DNA of 64,000 bases, from assembly GCF_035938995.1 (NCBI RefSeq), contig NZ_DASZGI010000081.1, positions 23,946-87,945 of the forward strand, given 5' to 3'. This DNA is from DASZGI01 sp035938995. Its GTDB lineage: Bacteria; Actinomycetota; Actinomycetes; Streptomycetales; Catenulisporaceae. The translations under genes were made by a program, and so were the position numbers. The notes beneath the pieces are model-generated. The model did not search any database. It saw only the letters and a list, made by a program, of their open reading frames with translations, and was not told where the DNA came from. Below are positions 8,219 through 16,809 of the stretch, piece by piece; position 1 is the first letter of the stretch; each line of letters begins with the position of its first letter.

Positions 8219-9784
8219 GTGCGTCGTCTATCCGCCAGATCGGCCCGGCCGCCCCGCAAGACCATCGCCGCGGCCGTCGCGCTCGTCGTCGCCGCAGGGG
8301 GTGCCGGCGCCGTCCTGCTCGCGGCGCTGCCCGCGGGCGCCGCCACGACCAACCTGTTGACGAACCCCGGCTTCGAGACGGGCAACCTGTCCGGCTGGAG
8401 CTGCGACGCGGGGACCGGCTCGGTCGTCACCTCGCCGGTTCACTCGGGCAAGTACGCGCTGTCGGGCGCTGCCACGAACAGTGACAATGCCCAGTGCACG
8501 CAGACGGTGTCCGTGCAGCCGAACACCCAGTACACGCTCTCGGGCTACTTCGAGGGCAACTACGTCTACCTCGGTGTTTCCGGTGGCGTCGACACGTGGA
8601 CTCCGTCGGCGACCAGCTGGACGCAGCTGAGCACGAGCTTCACCACGGGCGCGAGCCAGACCAGCGTCCAGGTATACGTCCACGGCTGGTATGCGCAGGG
8701 CACGTACTACGCAGACGACCTCGCGCTTGACGGCCCCGGCGGAACGGGCTCACCGTCGCCGTCCCCGTCGTCGACCGGCTCGAGCCCGACGCCGTCCCCG
8801 AGCGCCAGCGCGTCCGCATCGGCCTCCGCGAGCGCGTCCCCGTCGCCGAGCCCGTCCTCAAGCGCGACCAGCCCCGGCGGGAACGGCCCGTACACGCACC
8901 CGGTCTACTTCATGCCGGTGGACAACAACCCGGCGTCGATCTCCTCGATCATCAGCGGATCGGGCGAGACGGAGTTCAACCTGGCGTTCGTGCTCGACTC
9001 GGGCGGCTGCACCCCGGCGTGGGACGGAAACTCCTCGATGCCGGTCTCCTCGGACACGACGGTTTTGGCCGACGTGAACGCGATCCGCGCGGCCGGCGGT
9101 GACGTGGCGGTGTCGTTCGGCGGCTACAACGGCACGGAATTGGGCACGACCTGCGGCTCGGCCTCGGCCCTGGCGAACGCGTACCAGCAGGTTGTGAACA
9201 AGTACAAGCTGACCAGAGCCGACTTCGACTACGAAAACGGCGCGCTGGACAGCAACACCGCGGTCCGCTTCGGCGCGATCAAGATCCTCGAGGCGAACAA
9301 CCCGAACCTGAAGGTCTCGCTGACCATCCCGATGACCACGGTCGGCTTCCCCGGCAGCGGCACCGACGAGATCCGTCAGGCGATCGCGAACGGCGCCCGC
9401 CTCGACGTCGTCAACATCATGGACTTCGACACCGGCCTGACCTCCGGCACCGAGGTCGGCCAGACCGAGCAGATCGCGAACGACGCGGTCGGCCAGCTCG
9501 AGTCGATCTACGGCTGGAGCGCGGCGCAGGCGTGGTCGCACCTCGGCTTCCAGATCATGAACGGCCACACCGACCAGCCGTCCGAGCTGTTCCTCCAGTC
9601 CGACTTCAACGCGCTGCTGAGCTTCGCGCAGGCGAACCACCCGGCCTGGTTCTCGTTCTGGTCGGTCAACCGCGACTTCGAGTGCCCCGCCGGCGTCGTC
9701 GAGCCCTGGGCGCCCGGCACCTGCTCGAACGTGACCCAGAACCCGTACGACTTCACCAAGATCATCGTCCAGTACGGAGGCTGA
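8219..9784 (+). CDS. Secreted GH18 chitinase with N-terminal carbohydrate-binding module
   Basis: The GTG at 8219 is preceded by AAGGAG and yields a clean signal peptide: RRLSARSARPPRK, a hydrophobic core, and cleavage after PAGAA. Next come a beta-sandwich carbohydrate-binding module (NLLTNPGFETGNLSGW... to about residue 175, CBM4/9/16-like), a Ser/Pro/Ala linker (about 178-220) and a GH18 barrel to the end. The catalytic segment is DFDYE at 335-339, so the core D-x-D-x-E is intact although the first Asp of DxxDxDxE is Thr. Substrate is presumably chitin. A DasR-type site upstream fits this. An in-frame TTG at 8078 overlaps the promoter and is rejected. Confidence 0.88.
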   Translation: MRRLSARSARPPRKTIAAAVALVVAAGGAGAVLLAALPAGAATTNLLTNPGFETGNLSGWSCDAGTGSVVTSPVHSGKYALSGAATNSDNAQCTQTVSVQPNTQYTLSGYFEGNYVYLGVSGGVDTWTPSATSWTQLSTSFTTGASQTSVQVYVHGWYAQGTYYADDLALDGPGGTGSPSPSPSSTGSSPTPSPSASASASASASASPSPSPSSSATSPGGNGPYTHPVYFMPVDNNPASISSIISGSGETEFNLAFVLDSGGCTPAWDGNSSMPVSSDTTVLADVNAIRAAGGDVAVSFGGYNGTELGTTCGSASALANAYQQVVNKYKLTRADFDYENGALDSNTAVRFGAIKILEANNPNLKVSLTIPMTTVGFPGSGTDEIRQAIANGARLDVVNIMDFDTGLTSGTEVGQTEQIANDAVGQLESIYGWSAAQAWSHLGFQIMNGHTDQPSELFLQSDFNALLSFAQANHPAWFSFWSVNRDFECPAGVVEPWAPGTCSNVTQNPYDFTKIIVQYGG

Positions 9785-9825
9785 GAAGGAGGCCTGAGAA
9801 GGCAAGCCGAGAACGGGGGCAGACC

Positions 9826-9866
9826 CGGCCGGTGGCGTGCGATCCACACACGCACGCCACCGGCCG
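9826..9866 (+). terminator. Chitinase terminator hairpin
   Basis: Perfect 16-bp inverted repeat (9826-9841 with 9851-9866) around a 9-nt loop, about 40 bp after the chitinase stop. The remaining 200 bp to the next gene show nothing else recognisable. Confidence 0.8.
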
Positions 9867-10072
9867 CCCGATAGCTGCCCGCCCTCACCGCCGCCGTCCG
9901 GTTCTGGAGCGAAGAGTCTGGGGCCGCTTCGCGACCTTCGCGGGGCTGGTGAAGTGAGTATTCAATCAAGGTTTGAGCTGCGATCTTCTGTTACTTCCGG
10001 GTCAGCGAAGAGCCGGGCGGCCTCAAAGCTCGTGATCCAGTAACGACGCGAGCGGAGGCATACCCTTCTTCC

Positions 10073-10789
10073 ATGCCATCGGTCCGCGTGGGAGACATCA
10101 ACGTCTACTACGAGCTCCACGGCGACGGCCCACCACTGGTGTTCATTGGGGGCCTGGGCACGGACCTGACGCTCTTCGCTCCGATGACGCGACAGCTCGC
10201 GCAGCACTTCCGCGTGCTGACCTTCGACAACCGGGGCGCGGGCCGGACGGATCAGCCCGACACCCCATACTCCATCCCGATGATGGCCCAGGACACCGTC
10301 GCCCTGATGGACACGCTCGGCGTCTCTCGCGCCCACATCATTGGCATGTCAATGGGCGGACGGATCGCAATAGAGATAGCTGGTCGGCATCCCGAGCGCG
10401 TGGACCGCCTCGTGCTGATCTCCAGCGCGGCTACCGGCACCGGTAGCCTGCACATCTCCCTGCCCGCACGCCTGATGCGCACGGCTAAGCGCCTCCGGCT
10501 GCTCCCCCGTGCTGCCCATCCGCAGGCCGACCACGCGTATAGACATCAGCTCACCGCCAGCACCAGCTACGACGGCGCCGACCTGCTGCCGAAGATCACC
10601 GCCCCCACCTTGCTCCTGCACGGACGAAACGACCGCAGCATGCCCCTCGCCGCCGCCCAAGCCACTCAGAGCGGCATCCGTGACGCCCTCCTTGAGGTCT
10701 TCGACGGCGGACACATGTTCGCACTGCTCTCCCAGCGAACCACCGTCTTGGAACACATCGAGGCATTCCTCAGCGACCACGTGCACTGA
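10073..10789 (+). CDS. Alpha/beta-fold hydrolase
   Basis: A 238-residue cytoplasmic hydrolase. The oxyanion segment is FIGGLGTD, the nucleophile elbow GMSMGG (Ser about residue 93), the acid is probably Asp in HGRNDRSMP and the base His in FDGGHMF. The DNRGAGRTDQPDTPYS segment is characteristic of the 3-oxoadipate enol-lactonase/BioH-like branch, but the substrate cannot be inferred. No good ribosome-binding site lies at normal distance; TACCCT (10061-10066) just upstream of the ATG could be a -10 of a leaderless transcript. Codon choice around 10330-10400 is less GC-rich than the neighbours, hinting at transfer. Confidence 0.8.
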   Translation: MPSVRVGDINVYYELHGDGPPLVFIGGLGTDLTLFAPMTRQLAQHFRVLTFDNRGAGRTDQPDTPYSIPMMAQDTVALMDTLGVSRAHIIGMSMGGRIAIEIAGRHPERVDRLVLISSAATGTGSLHISLPARLMRTAKRLRLLPRAAHPQADHAYRHQLTASTSYDGADLLPKITAPTLLLHGRNDRSMPLAAAQATQSGIRDALLEVFDGGHMFALLSQRTTVLEHIEAFLSDHVH

Positions 10790-10830
10790 TCCGGGCTGAA
10801 CCCCCACCCGCCCCGGCGCTGGGGCCCCAC

Positions 10831-10917
10831 AGTTCGCGCGGTCGGCTGGCATACCCGGAGGCTGCCGGTTCCCGGGCGGTGGCGAACATCGTCGCGCTGG
10901 CCGAGAAGCTCAGCTGA
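10831..10917 (+). pseudogene. Possible 3' remnant of a gene
   Basis: One forward frame with GC-rich third positions reads RGRLAYPEAAGSRAVANIVA followed by LAEKLS and a stop. It resembles the natural C-terminus of an enzyme but has no start or upstream domain. It may be a decayed fragment or chance coding in GC-rich DNA. Confidence 0.2.
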
Positions 10918-11030
10918 AGGCTGCTGATGGGGCCGCGAGCGTGCTGACGGTCAGGAAGAACGTGACCGGCGTAGGTGAACCGCCCTGTGCGCACAGCCAG
11001 AACCATAGCCGCAGGGACCGGGAGGCGGCG

Positions 11031-11981
11031 TCAGGCCTCTTCGAGGGTGAGGGTGGTCCAAACGCCGACGTGGATGCGGTCGCCCGCCTTGACCGGGACT
11101 TCGGTCTCGGCGGGGAGCGGGTCCTCAGCGCCGTTGAGCCGGGTTCCGTTGGCCGAATTGAGGTCCACCAGCGACCACGTGCCGTCCGGGGCGCGAAGCA
11201 GTTGCGCGTGCAGGTGCGAGACAGCCGGGTCGAGCGGTGGGCCGGTCAGGTCGATCTCCACCACGATGCCCCGGCTGGCCGACGCACGGCCGATGCGCAC
11301 CCGATCGCCGCTGAGGGCGAAACGCCGCTCGGACGTGTACTTGGGGAAGGGGAATTCGGATTCGACGATGTCGCCGCGCTGGACCTGGGCCGTGTAGTAG
11401 TCCTGGTCGGCGTGGACGACGGCGGCGAGTGCCGTCGGCGCGGAAGGCGACACCGGCTCGCTGATGGTGGGCGCGGGCGCAGACGGTGTCGATTCGGATG
11501 GTGCGCTGCTGGACAGTCCAGGGTCAGGCGCGGCTGAAGCGCCGGACCCGGCGGCAGCAGCGGCGGCGCGCTCGGCTTTCTCGAGTTCTGCCTCGAGGTC
11601 GAGGTCGGGCCCGAGGACGGAGGTCGAAGCGAGTGGGTCGGCGGATGCGGGCGGCGGGGTGAGGGGCCCGCTGGCTGCGGAGGATGGCTCGGCGGAAGAT
11701 GGCTCGGCGCCGGGCGGCACGAGGGCGGCGAGTTCGAAGTCGTACCCGTCCTCTTCGCAGAAGCGGCCGCTGCGGGCCGCCCCGCACACAGGGCACACCT
11801 CGCCGGGCCGGCCCGCCGTCGCGGTCGCCGCGAACGCTCCCCCGCCTGCTTCCGCCGCGCCCGCTCCCTCGGCCACGCCCGCGGCGGCAGACGGCGTGAT
11901 CGCCGCGCCACCCATCACCGCGCCGCAGGTGTCGCAGTAGTCGGTGGTCTGTGATTCGTGCCCTGAGGGACAGCGTGCCAT
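11031..11981 (-). CDS. Zinc-ribbon FHA domain protein
   Basis: Last gene of the pknG operon. The N-terminus carries two Cys clusters (CPSGH...DYCDTCG near residues 4-20, and CPVCGAARSGRFCEEDG near 63-80). A long Ala/Ser/Pro linker (about 90-205) follows. The C-terminal 95 residues are an FHA domain with VRIGR, SHLHAQL and DLNSANGTRLNG, the phosphothreonine-binding loops. It should bind a phosphorylated protein, most likely a substrate of the operon's kinase. It lies 63 bp after the VWA gene. Biochemical partners are not known from the sequence. Confidence 0.88.
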   Translation of the reverse strand: MARCPSGHESQTTDYCDTCGAVMGGAAITPSAAAGVAEGAGAAEAGGGAFAATATAGRPGEVCPVCGAARSGRFCEEDGYDFELAALVPPGAEPSSAEPSSAASGPLTPPPASADPLASTSVLGPDLDLEAELEKAERAAAAAAGSGASAAPDPGLSSSAPSESTPSAPAPTISEPVSPSAPTALAAVVHADQDYYTAQVQRGDIVESEFPFPKYTSERRFALSGDRVRIGRASASRGIVVEIDLTGPPLDPAVSHLHAQLLRAPDGTWSLVDLNSANGTRLNGAEDPLPAETEVPVKAGDRIHVGVWTTLTLEEA

Positions 11982-12044
11982 GGAATCCTCCCCGGGTTCC
12001 GCGCGTGTCCGGCGGCCGCCGCCTGTGGCCGTGAGACGTGCGCG

Positions 12045-13349
12045 CTAGTTCTTCGAGCCCTTGCCGACCCTGACGGTCTTGCTGGACCGGGTGTCGAGCG
12101 CCATCTCGTCCGCGTCCGCGACCCGTGCCTTCAGCCGCACCGTGCCGGTGGCCGGATCCTCGACGTCGACCACCTTCGACAGCAGCTTCGCCGTGTCTTC
12201 GTTGCCTGATTGGGCGGCCAGCTGGACCGCTCGGCCGAGCTTCGCCGTCGCGGTGTCGAGGTCGCCGTTCTTGCGCGCCTCCAGGCCCGACTGGATCGCG
12301 TCGGCCAGTTCCGCCTGCCCGGTGTAGTGCGCCACCTGCCGGTTGATCTTGGTGGAGAGCGCGGCGTCGTCCGTCCACACCGCCCGGATCAGGCCCTGGC
12401 CGAGGACCGATGCCTGGCCTGAGCTGTCGATCATGACCAGCGAGGCGCGTGCGGCGAGCATCTCGTCTCCGACGGTGCCGGGGCGCACGGCCACGCAGAC
12501 GTGGTAATCCCTTGATTCTGCGCCCCACGCCCCGGTCGGGTAGTCGCCCGCGAGCGGTCCGGTGGCCACCCGCTTCGCGGTCAGGTCCGCGACGGCCGGG
12601 GCGACCTGCTTGACGAACTTCACCGAGGCACCCTGCGGCGACCACAGGCGCAGCCGCACGTCGGCGACCGCCTTGCCCATCGCGTTGCCGATCATCGCCT
12701 CGAAGTCCGCGGCCAGGCCCCGTGGGTCCGCGACGATGTCCACCGTGCCGAGCAGTCCCTGGGCGACCCGGCGCAGCTCCGCCACCACCCAGTCGGTGCC
12801 GACGCCGCGGCAGTCGCAGGTGAACCGGCCCTCGCAGCGGGCGATCGCGGCGTCGAGGTCCGGCGGCGACTCGTGCTCGTCCTTGCCGTCGGTCAGCAGG
12901 ATCGCGTGCCGGATCGCGCCCTCGTGCCCGGTGAACAGCCGGTCGGCGAGGGCGAGCCACTGGCCGATCGCGGTGCCGCCGCCCGCGGTGAGCCGGTCCA
13001 CCGCGGCCTTCGCGGCGGCCCGGGTGGAGGCGTCGGCCGGAACCAGGTACTCGGTGCCGGGGAAGACCATGCGCGCCACGTGCGTCCCGGCGACCACGGC
13101 GAACGGCACGCCGTCGCGGATCGCGTCGATCGCCGCCTTGGTCGCCTGCCGGGCCGCGGCCATCTTGGTCGGCGGATAGTCCATCGACCCGGAGCAGTCG
13201 ACCATGACGATCTGCGCGGCGCGGGCGGTCGACGGCCCGGCCGGGGTGCCGGTCGAGGTGACCGTCACGATCGCGTTGACCTCGGCCGCCCCGTCGGAGA
13301 GGTATTCGTTCTGGTAGACGCTGACGCTGAACTGTGGCTGCGCGCTCAC
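12045..13349 (-). CDS. VWA domain protein of the pknG operon
   Basis: A 434-residue protein with a von Willebrand A domain. The MIDAS metal site is intact: DCSGS (Asp51, Ser53, Ser55), Thr in GGGTAIGQW and Asp in LLTDGKDEH. Beta-rich and helical regions follow. The start is a GTG at 13349 that overlaps the PP2C stop (GTGA) with GGGGAG upstream, so translation is coupled; the long N-terminal extension open in this frame is antisense-like Arg-rich sequence and is rejected. VWA proteins act as metal-dependent adaptors; with kinase and PP2C neighbours this recalls the TerY-P type signalling triads. Confidence 0.88.
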   Translation of the reverse strand: MSAQPQFSVSVYQNEYLSDGAAEVNAIVTVTSTGTPAGPSTARAAQIVMVDCSGSMDYPPTKMAAARQATKAAIDAIRDGVPFAVVAGTHVARMVFPGTEYLVPADASTRAAAKAAVDRLTAGGGTAIGQWLALADRLFTGHEGAIRHAILLTDGKDEHESPPDLDAAIARCEGRFTCDCRGVGTDWVVAELRRVAQGLLGTVDIVADPRGLAADFEAMIGNAMGKAVADVRLRLWSPQGASVKFVKQVAPAVADLTAKRVATGPLAGDYPTGAWGAESRDYHVCVAVRPGTVGDEMLAARASLVMIDSSGQASVLGQGLIRAVWTDDAALSTKINRQVAHYTGQAELADAIQSGLEARKNGDLDTATAKLGRAVQLAAQSGNEDTAKLLSKVVDVEDPATGTVRLKARVADADEMALDTRSSKTVRVGKGSKN

Positions 13350-14464
13350 TGGTCGCTCCCCTCGACAGACGGCACACGTTGCGCGTCGATGTCGGCTGTG
13401 ATCTCGGGTAATTCGATCGTCGCGGTGTCGCCGACCGGCTCGGGCGTCCTCGGCGGGGAGGCGGCCAGCACGACGGTGATGTTGTCCTGGCCGCCGCCGT
13501 CGAGCGCCACCGCGGTCAGCGACGCCGCGCCCGCCGCGAGGCCGCCCCAGCCGCCCGCCGCGAGCCGGGAGAGATCCGCGGCGTCCCAGACGTAGTTCCA
13601 CAGGCCGTCGGAGCAGACGAGGACCAGGCCGGGGCCGTCGGGGACGAATTCGCGCAGGTTCGGCGGCTCCTCCGGGGCGTCCGGGCCGAGCCAGCGCAGG
13701 ATGGCGTGGGCGTGCGGGGCCTTATACGCCTCGCCCTCGTCCACGTCGCCCTCCGCGACCAGTTGCCCGGCCCAGGTGTCGTCGTCGGTCAGGCGCGCGG
13801 ATTGGCCGTCGGCGCCTGCCAGCCAATAGGCGCGGCTGTCGCCGACCCAGCCGACTGTCACCCGGTCCGTTTGGATCACGGCGGCGACGATGGTGCAGGA
13901 AGGGGCGTTGGCGCGGTCCGGATAGCCTTCGGCCAGCTCCAGGACCGCGCGCTGGGCGGCCTCGATCGCCGCGCCGGTCGACTCGAGCGCGGGCCCGCCG
14001 CCGCGCATTGAGGCCACCAGGTCGTCGAGCGCCGTGTCGGCCGCGATCTGGGAGGCGCGGTCGGGGTCGTCGGAGGTGGACACCCCGTCGCAGACCACGA
14101 CGACGGTGGCCGGCGCGTCCGTGTCCGCGCCGAGCACGGCGAGCGCCATCGCGTCCTCGTTGCGGCTGTGGCGCAGCCCTTTGTCGCTGACGCCGGCGAC
14201 GGCGCCCAGGTCGCGCTCGACCCGGTCCCGGGCCGAGGGGGCCAGCCGCCCGCACTGGTCGCAGTACCTGTCGGTGAACTCGGTCGAGCCGCAGGCCGGG
14301 CAGGGCAGCACGCCGTCGCCGACCGGTTCGGCGCGGCGCACTTTCAGGTCGGCGCCGCACGCTTCGCAGAACCCGTCGTCGGGCAGCACTTCGGCGCCGC
14401 AGGCGGGGCAGGCCGGGGTGGCGGAGGCGGCTTGGACGGGCGGCTCGGCGGCGTCGGGGTTCAT
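13346..14464 (-). CDS. PP2C-family protein phosphatase with N-terminal zinc ribbons
   Basis: Residues 19-37 (CPACG...GFCEACG) and 55-72 (CPACGS...RYCDQCG) are two zinc ribbons similar to those of the kinase and FHA proteins. From about residue 85 a PP2C domain follows, with metal-binding RNEDAM (103-106 region), VVVVCDGVSTS, LVCSDGLWNY and GGQDNITVVLA. It should remove phosphate from Ser/Thr residues and oppose the PknG kinase encoded just upstream. Its ATG shares one base with the pknG stop (TGATG). No membrane segment is present, so it is cytosolic. Confidence 0.93.
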   Translation of the reverse strand: MNPDAAEPPVQAASATPACPACGAEVLPDDGFCEACGADLKVRRAEPVGDGVLPCPACGSTEFTDRYCDQCGRLAPSARDRVERDLGAVAGVSDKGLRHSRNEDAMALAVLGADTDAPATVVVVCDGVSTSDDPDRASQIAADTALDDLVASMRGGGPALESTGAAIEAAQRAVLELAEGYPDRANAPSCTIVAAVIQTDRVTVGWVGDSRAYWLAGADGQSARLTDDDTWAGQLVAEGDVDEGEAYKAPHAHAILRWLGPDAPEEPPNLREFVPDGPGLVLVCSDGLWNYVWDAADLSRLAAGGWGGLAAGAASLTAVALDGGGQDNITVVLAASPPRTPEPVGDTATIELPEITADIDAQRVPSVEGSDQ

Positions 14465-16809
14465 CAGACGACGGTCCTGGGACGCACCGAGTTGGCCCGG
14501 TCCACCAGTTCGATCCGGGTCGCGCGGTCCGGGGCCATCCGGGCGCGGGCCCGGTACGCGCGCTCCAGGGCCCGGCGCACGTCCCGTTCACCGAGGCCGG
14601 CGTCGAACACCCGGTGGTGGTCGCCGGCGAGCCTCGGGTTGGCCGAGGTCCATTCCAGCGCGCCGTGCAGCACCGTGCACACCAGGGATTCGTACGCCTC
14701 GCCGTCCAGGCCGAGCGCTCTGACGCGGGCACCGAGGTCGCCCAGCTCGGTCGGGGTGGCCGCACCGGCGAAGCCCGGCGAGTTTATCCGGATCCTGATC
14801 GCCTCGATCTCGGCGGCGGTGTGGTGGATCGACGACTCGGGGACCTGCGCGAGCACGCCGACCGCGCCGGTGTGGTCGCCCTGCGCGACGAGCAGCCGGG
14901 CCAGGGCGAACCCGGAGGTGACGTACGAGCGGTCGACCGCCCAGACGAGCCGGTGGTAGTGCTGGGCGTCGTCGGGCAGCCTGGCCAGTTCCGCCGTGAC
15001 GGCGATGGCCAGCTTGGGGGCGGTCTCGCCGGGCAGCTCGTCGTAGCAGAGCTCGAAGTGGCGGCGGGCCCCGTCGGTGTCCGCCTGCGCAAGGGCGAGC
15101 AGGCCCTGGTACCAGTCGACCCGCCAGTCGAAGGCGTCCTCTTGGTGCAGCATGTCCAGCCAGTCGGACGCGTCCTTGAACTGGCCGCCCTCGATCGCGG
15201 CGCGCACCAGCCGGTAGTAGACCTCGGTGGACGGCTTCGGCAGCCGGTTCAGGGCGCTGATGACCTGGGCGGGCGGCCCGCCTAGGGTGGCCAGCGTGCC
15301 GGCGTTGGGGTCGGTCGGGTCGACGGTGGGGATGGGCAGCCCGGCGGCGAACTGCGCGCCGCTCGGCGTGCCCAGGTCGGTGCCGACGGCCGCGCGCTCG
15401 CCGGTGAAGAGCGTGGAGATCGCCGGCCGCGGCCGGCCGCTGTCCAGGGCGAGGACCTCGCGCAGCACTCCGGTCAGCTGCGCGGCCATCTCCACCGCGG
15501 CGGAGAAGCGGCGCTCGCGGCGCGCGTGGGTGGCCCGCCGCAGCGCCCGGTCGAAGGACTCGTACCTGGCCAGCAGCGGCACGTCCTTGCGGGGCGGCAG
15601 CGAGGTGGCGTAGGTGGAGGTGTAGCCCTTGAAGTCGAAGGCGAGCACCGCGAGCATCCGGCCGACGGTGAACAGGTCGGACTCGATCGTCGGGCCCACG
15701 TCGGCGATCTCCGGGGCCTGATAGCCGACGGTGCCGTAGACCGCCGAGTCCTCGTCGTCGAAGGCGCGCACCGCGCCCATGTCGATCAGCTTGAGCTGCT
15801 CCTCGGACTGGATGATGTTGTCCGGCTTGAAGTCGCAGTAGAGCAGGCCGATCGAGTGCAGGTAGCCGAAGGCGGGAAGGATCTCGATGGCGTAGGCCAG
15901 TACCTGCGCGAGCGGCAGCGGGGCGCCGCCGTTCTGCTCCTTGTAGTCCAGGGCGATCTGCTTGAGCGACTTTCCGCCGACGTACTCCATGACGATGTAG
16001 TCGCCGGAGGCGTGCTGGACGAAGTTGTAGATCTTCACCACGTTGGGGTGCTCGACCTCGGCCAGGAACTGGCGCTCGGCGATCGCGGCGGACATCGCGT
16101 CCGCGTCGCCGGTGTCGAGCAGGCCCTTGAGCGCGACCCAGCGCCCTGAGACGTTGTTGTCCCGGGCCAGGTAGATCCAGCCGAGGCCGCCGTGGGCGAT
16201 GCACCCGAGCACCTCGTACTGTCCGCCGATGACCTCCCCGGCGGACAGTTTGGGGGTGAAGTCGTAGGCGCCGCCGCACTTGGCGCAGAAGCCGCTGGTG
16301 CGGCCCGGGCGCCCGTCCCGGCCGCGGCCGACCTGCGTGCCGCAGTTCGAGCAGAACCGCTTGTGTTCGGGGACCTGCGGGTTGGCCAGCACCGCCTCGC
16401 TGGGGTCGCGGTATTCGACCTCGGGGATGTCCACCAGTCCGAGGCCGAGTCCGCCGCGTCCGGTGGAGCGGGAGCCGCGGCTGGAGGACGTGCTGCGGGA
16501 GGTGGTCGTGCGCGCGGAGCGGGCCGAGCCGCGGGTGCGGCCGGTGCTGGTGCGCCCGGTGCTCCGGGTGCCGCTGGTGGTGCGTCCGCTGGCAGCGGTG
16601 CCGGTGTGGGCGACGCCCGGCTGCGCGGCTATGCCGCAGGTGTCGCAGTACCCGTCTTCAATGGTGCCGCCGCAGCCGGGACGTGCACAGCGCTGCGGGC
16701 CCGCCGTCGCCGTCGTCCCCGACTTCTGCGCCAGCCCGCAGGTGTCGCAGTACCCGTCTTCGATCGTGCCGTCACAGCCGGGCCGACCGCATTTGACCGC
16801 CCCGCTCAT
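14464..16809 (-). CDS. pknG: Ser/Thr protein kinase PknG
   Basis: Closely follows mycobacterial PknG along its length. Two additional zinc ribbons (Cys clusters 7-24 and 41-58) and a Ser/Thr/Arg/Gly linker (about 70-120) precede the rubredoxin-like region (CSNCG about 153, CAKCG about 175). The kinase domain begins GQYEVLGCIAHGGLGWIYLA, with Lys228 (VALKG), catalytic Asp326 in YCDFKPDN (HRD-less, as in PknG) and DMG at 343. A TPR domain ends in LVDRANSVRPR, like PknG. Length is 781 aa against about 750. PknG regulates central nitrogen/carbon metabolism through GarA/OdhI in relatives. The ATG overlaps the preceding stop (ATGA). Confidence 0.95.
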   Translation of the reverse strand: MSGAVKCGRPGCDGTIEDGYCDTCGLAQKSGTTATAGPQRCARPGCGGTIEDGYCDTCGIAAQPGVAHTGTAASGRTTSGTRSTGRTSTGRTRGSARSARTTTSRSTSSSRGSRSTGRGGLGLGLVDIPEVEYRDPSEAVLANPQVPEHKRFCSNCGTQVGRGRDGRPGRTSGFCAKCGGAYDFTPKLSAGEVIGGQYEVLGCIAHGGLGWIYLARDNNVSGRWVALKGLLDTGDADAMSAAIAERQFLAEVEHPNVVKIYNFVQHASGDYIVMEYVGGKSLKQIALDYKEQNGGAPLPLAQVLAYAIEILPAFGYLHSIGLLYCDFKPDNIIQSEEQLKLIDMGAVRAFDDEDSAVYGTVGYQAPEIADVGPTIESDLFTVGRMLAVLAFDFKGYTSTYATSLPPRKDVPLLARYESFDRALRRATHARRERRFSAAVEMAAQLTGVLREVLALDSGRPRPAISTLFTGERAAVGTDLGTPSGAQFAAGLPIPTVDPTDPNAGTLATLGGPPAQVISALNRLPKPSTEVYYRLVRAAIEGGQFKDASDWLDMLHQEDAFDWRVDWYQGLLALAQADTDGARRHFELCYDELPGETAPKLAIAVTAELARLPDDAQHYHRLVWAVDRSYVTSGFALARLLVAQGDHTGAVGVLAQVPESSIHHTAAEIEAIRIRINSPGFAGAATPTELGDLGARVRALGLDGEAYESLVCTVLHGALEWTSANPRLAGDHHRVFDAGLGERDVRRALERAYRARARMAPDRATRIELVDRANSVRPRTVV

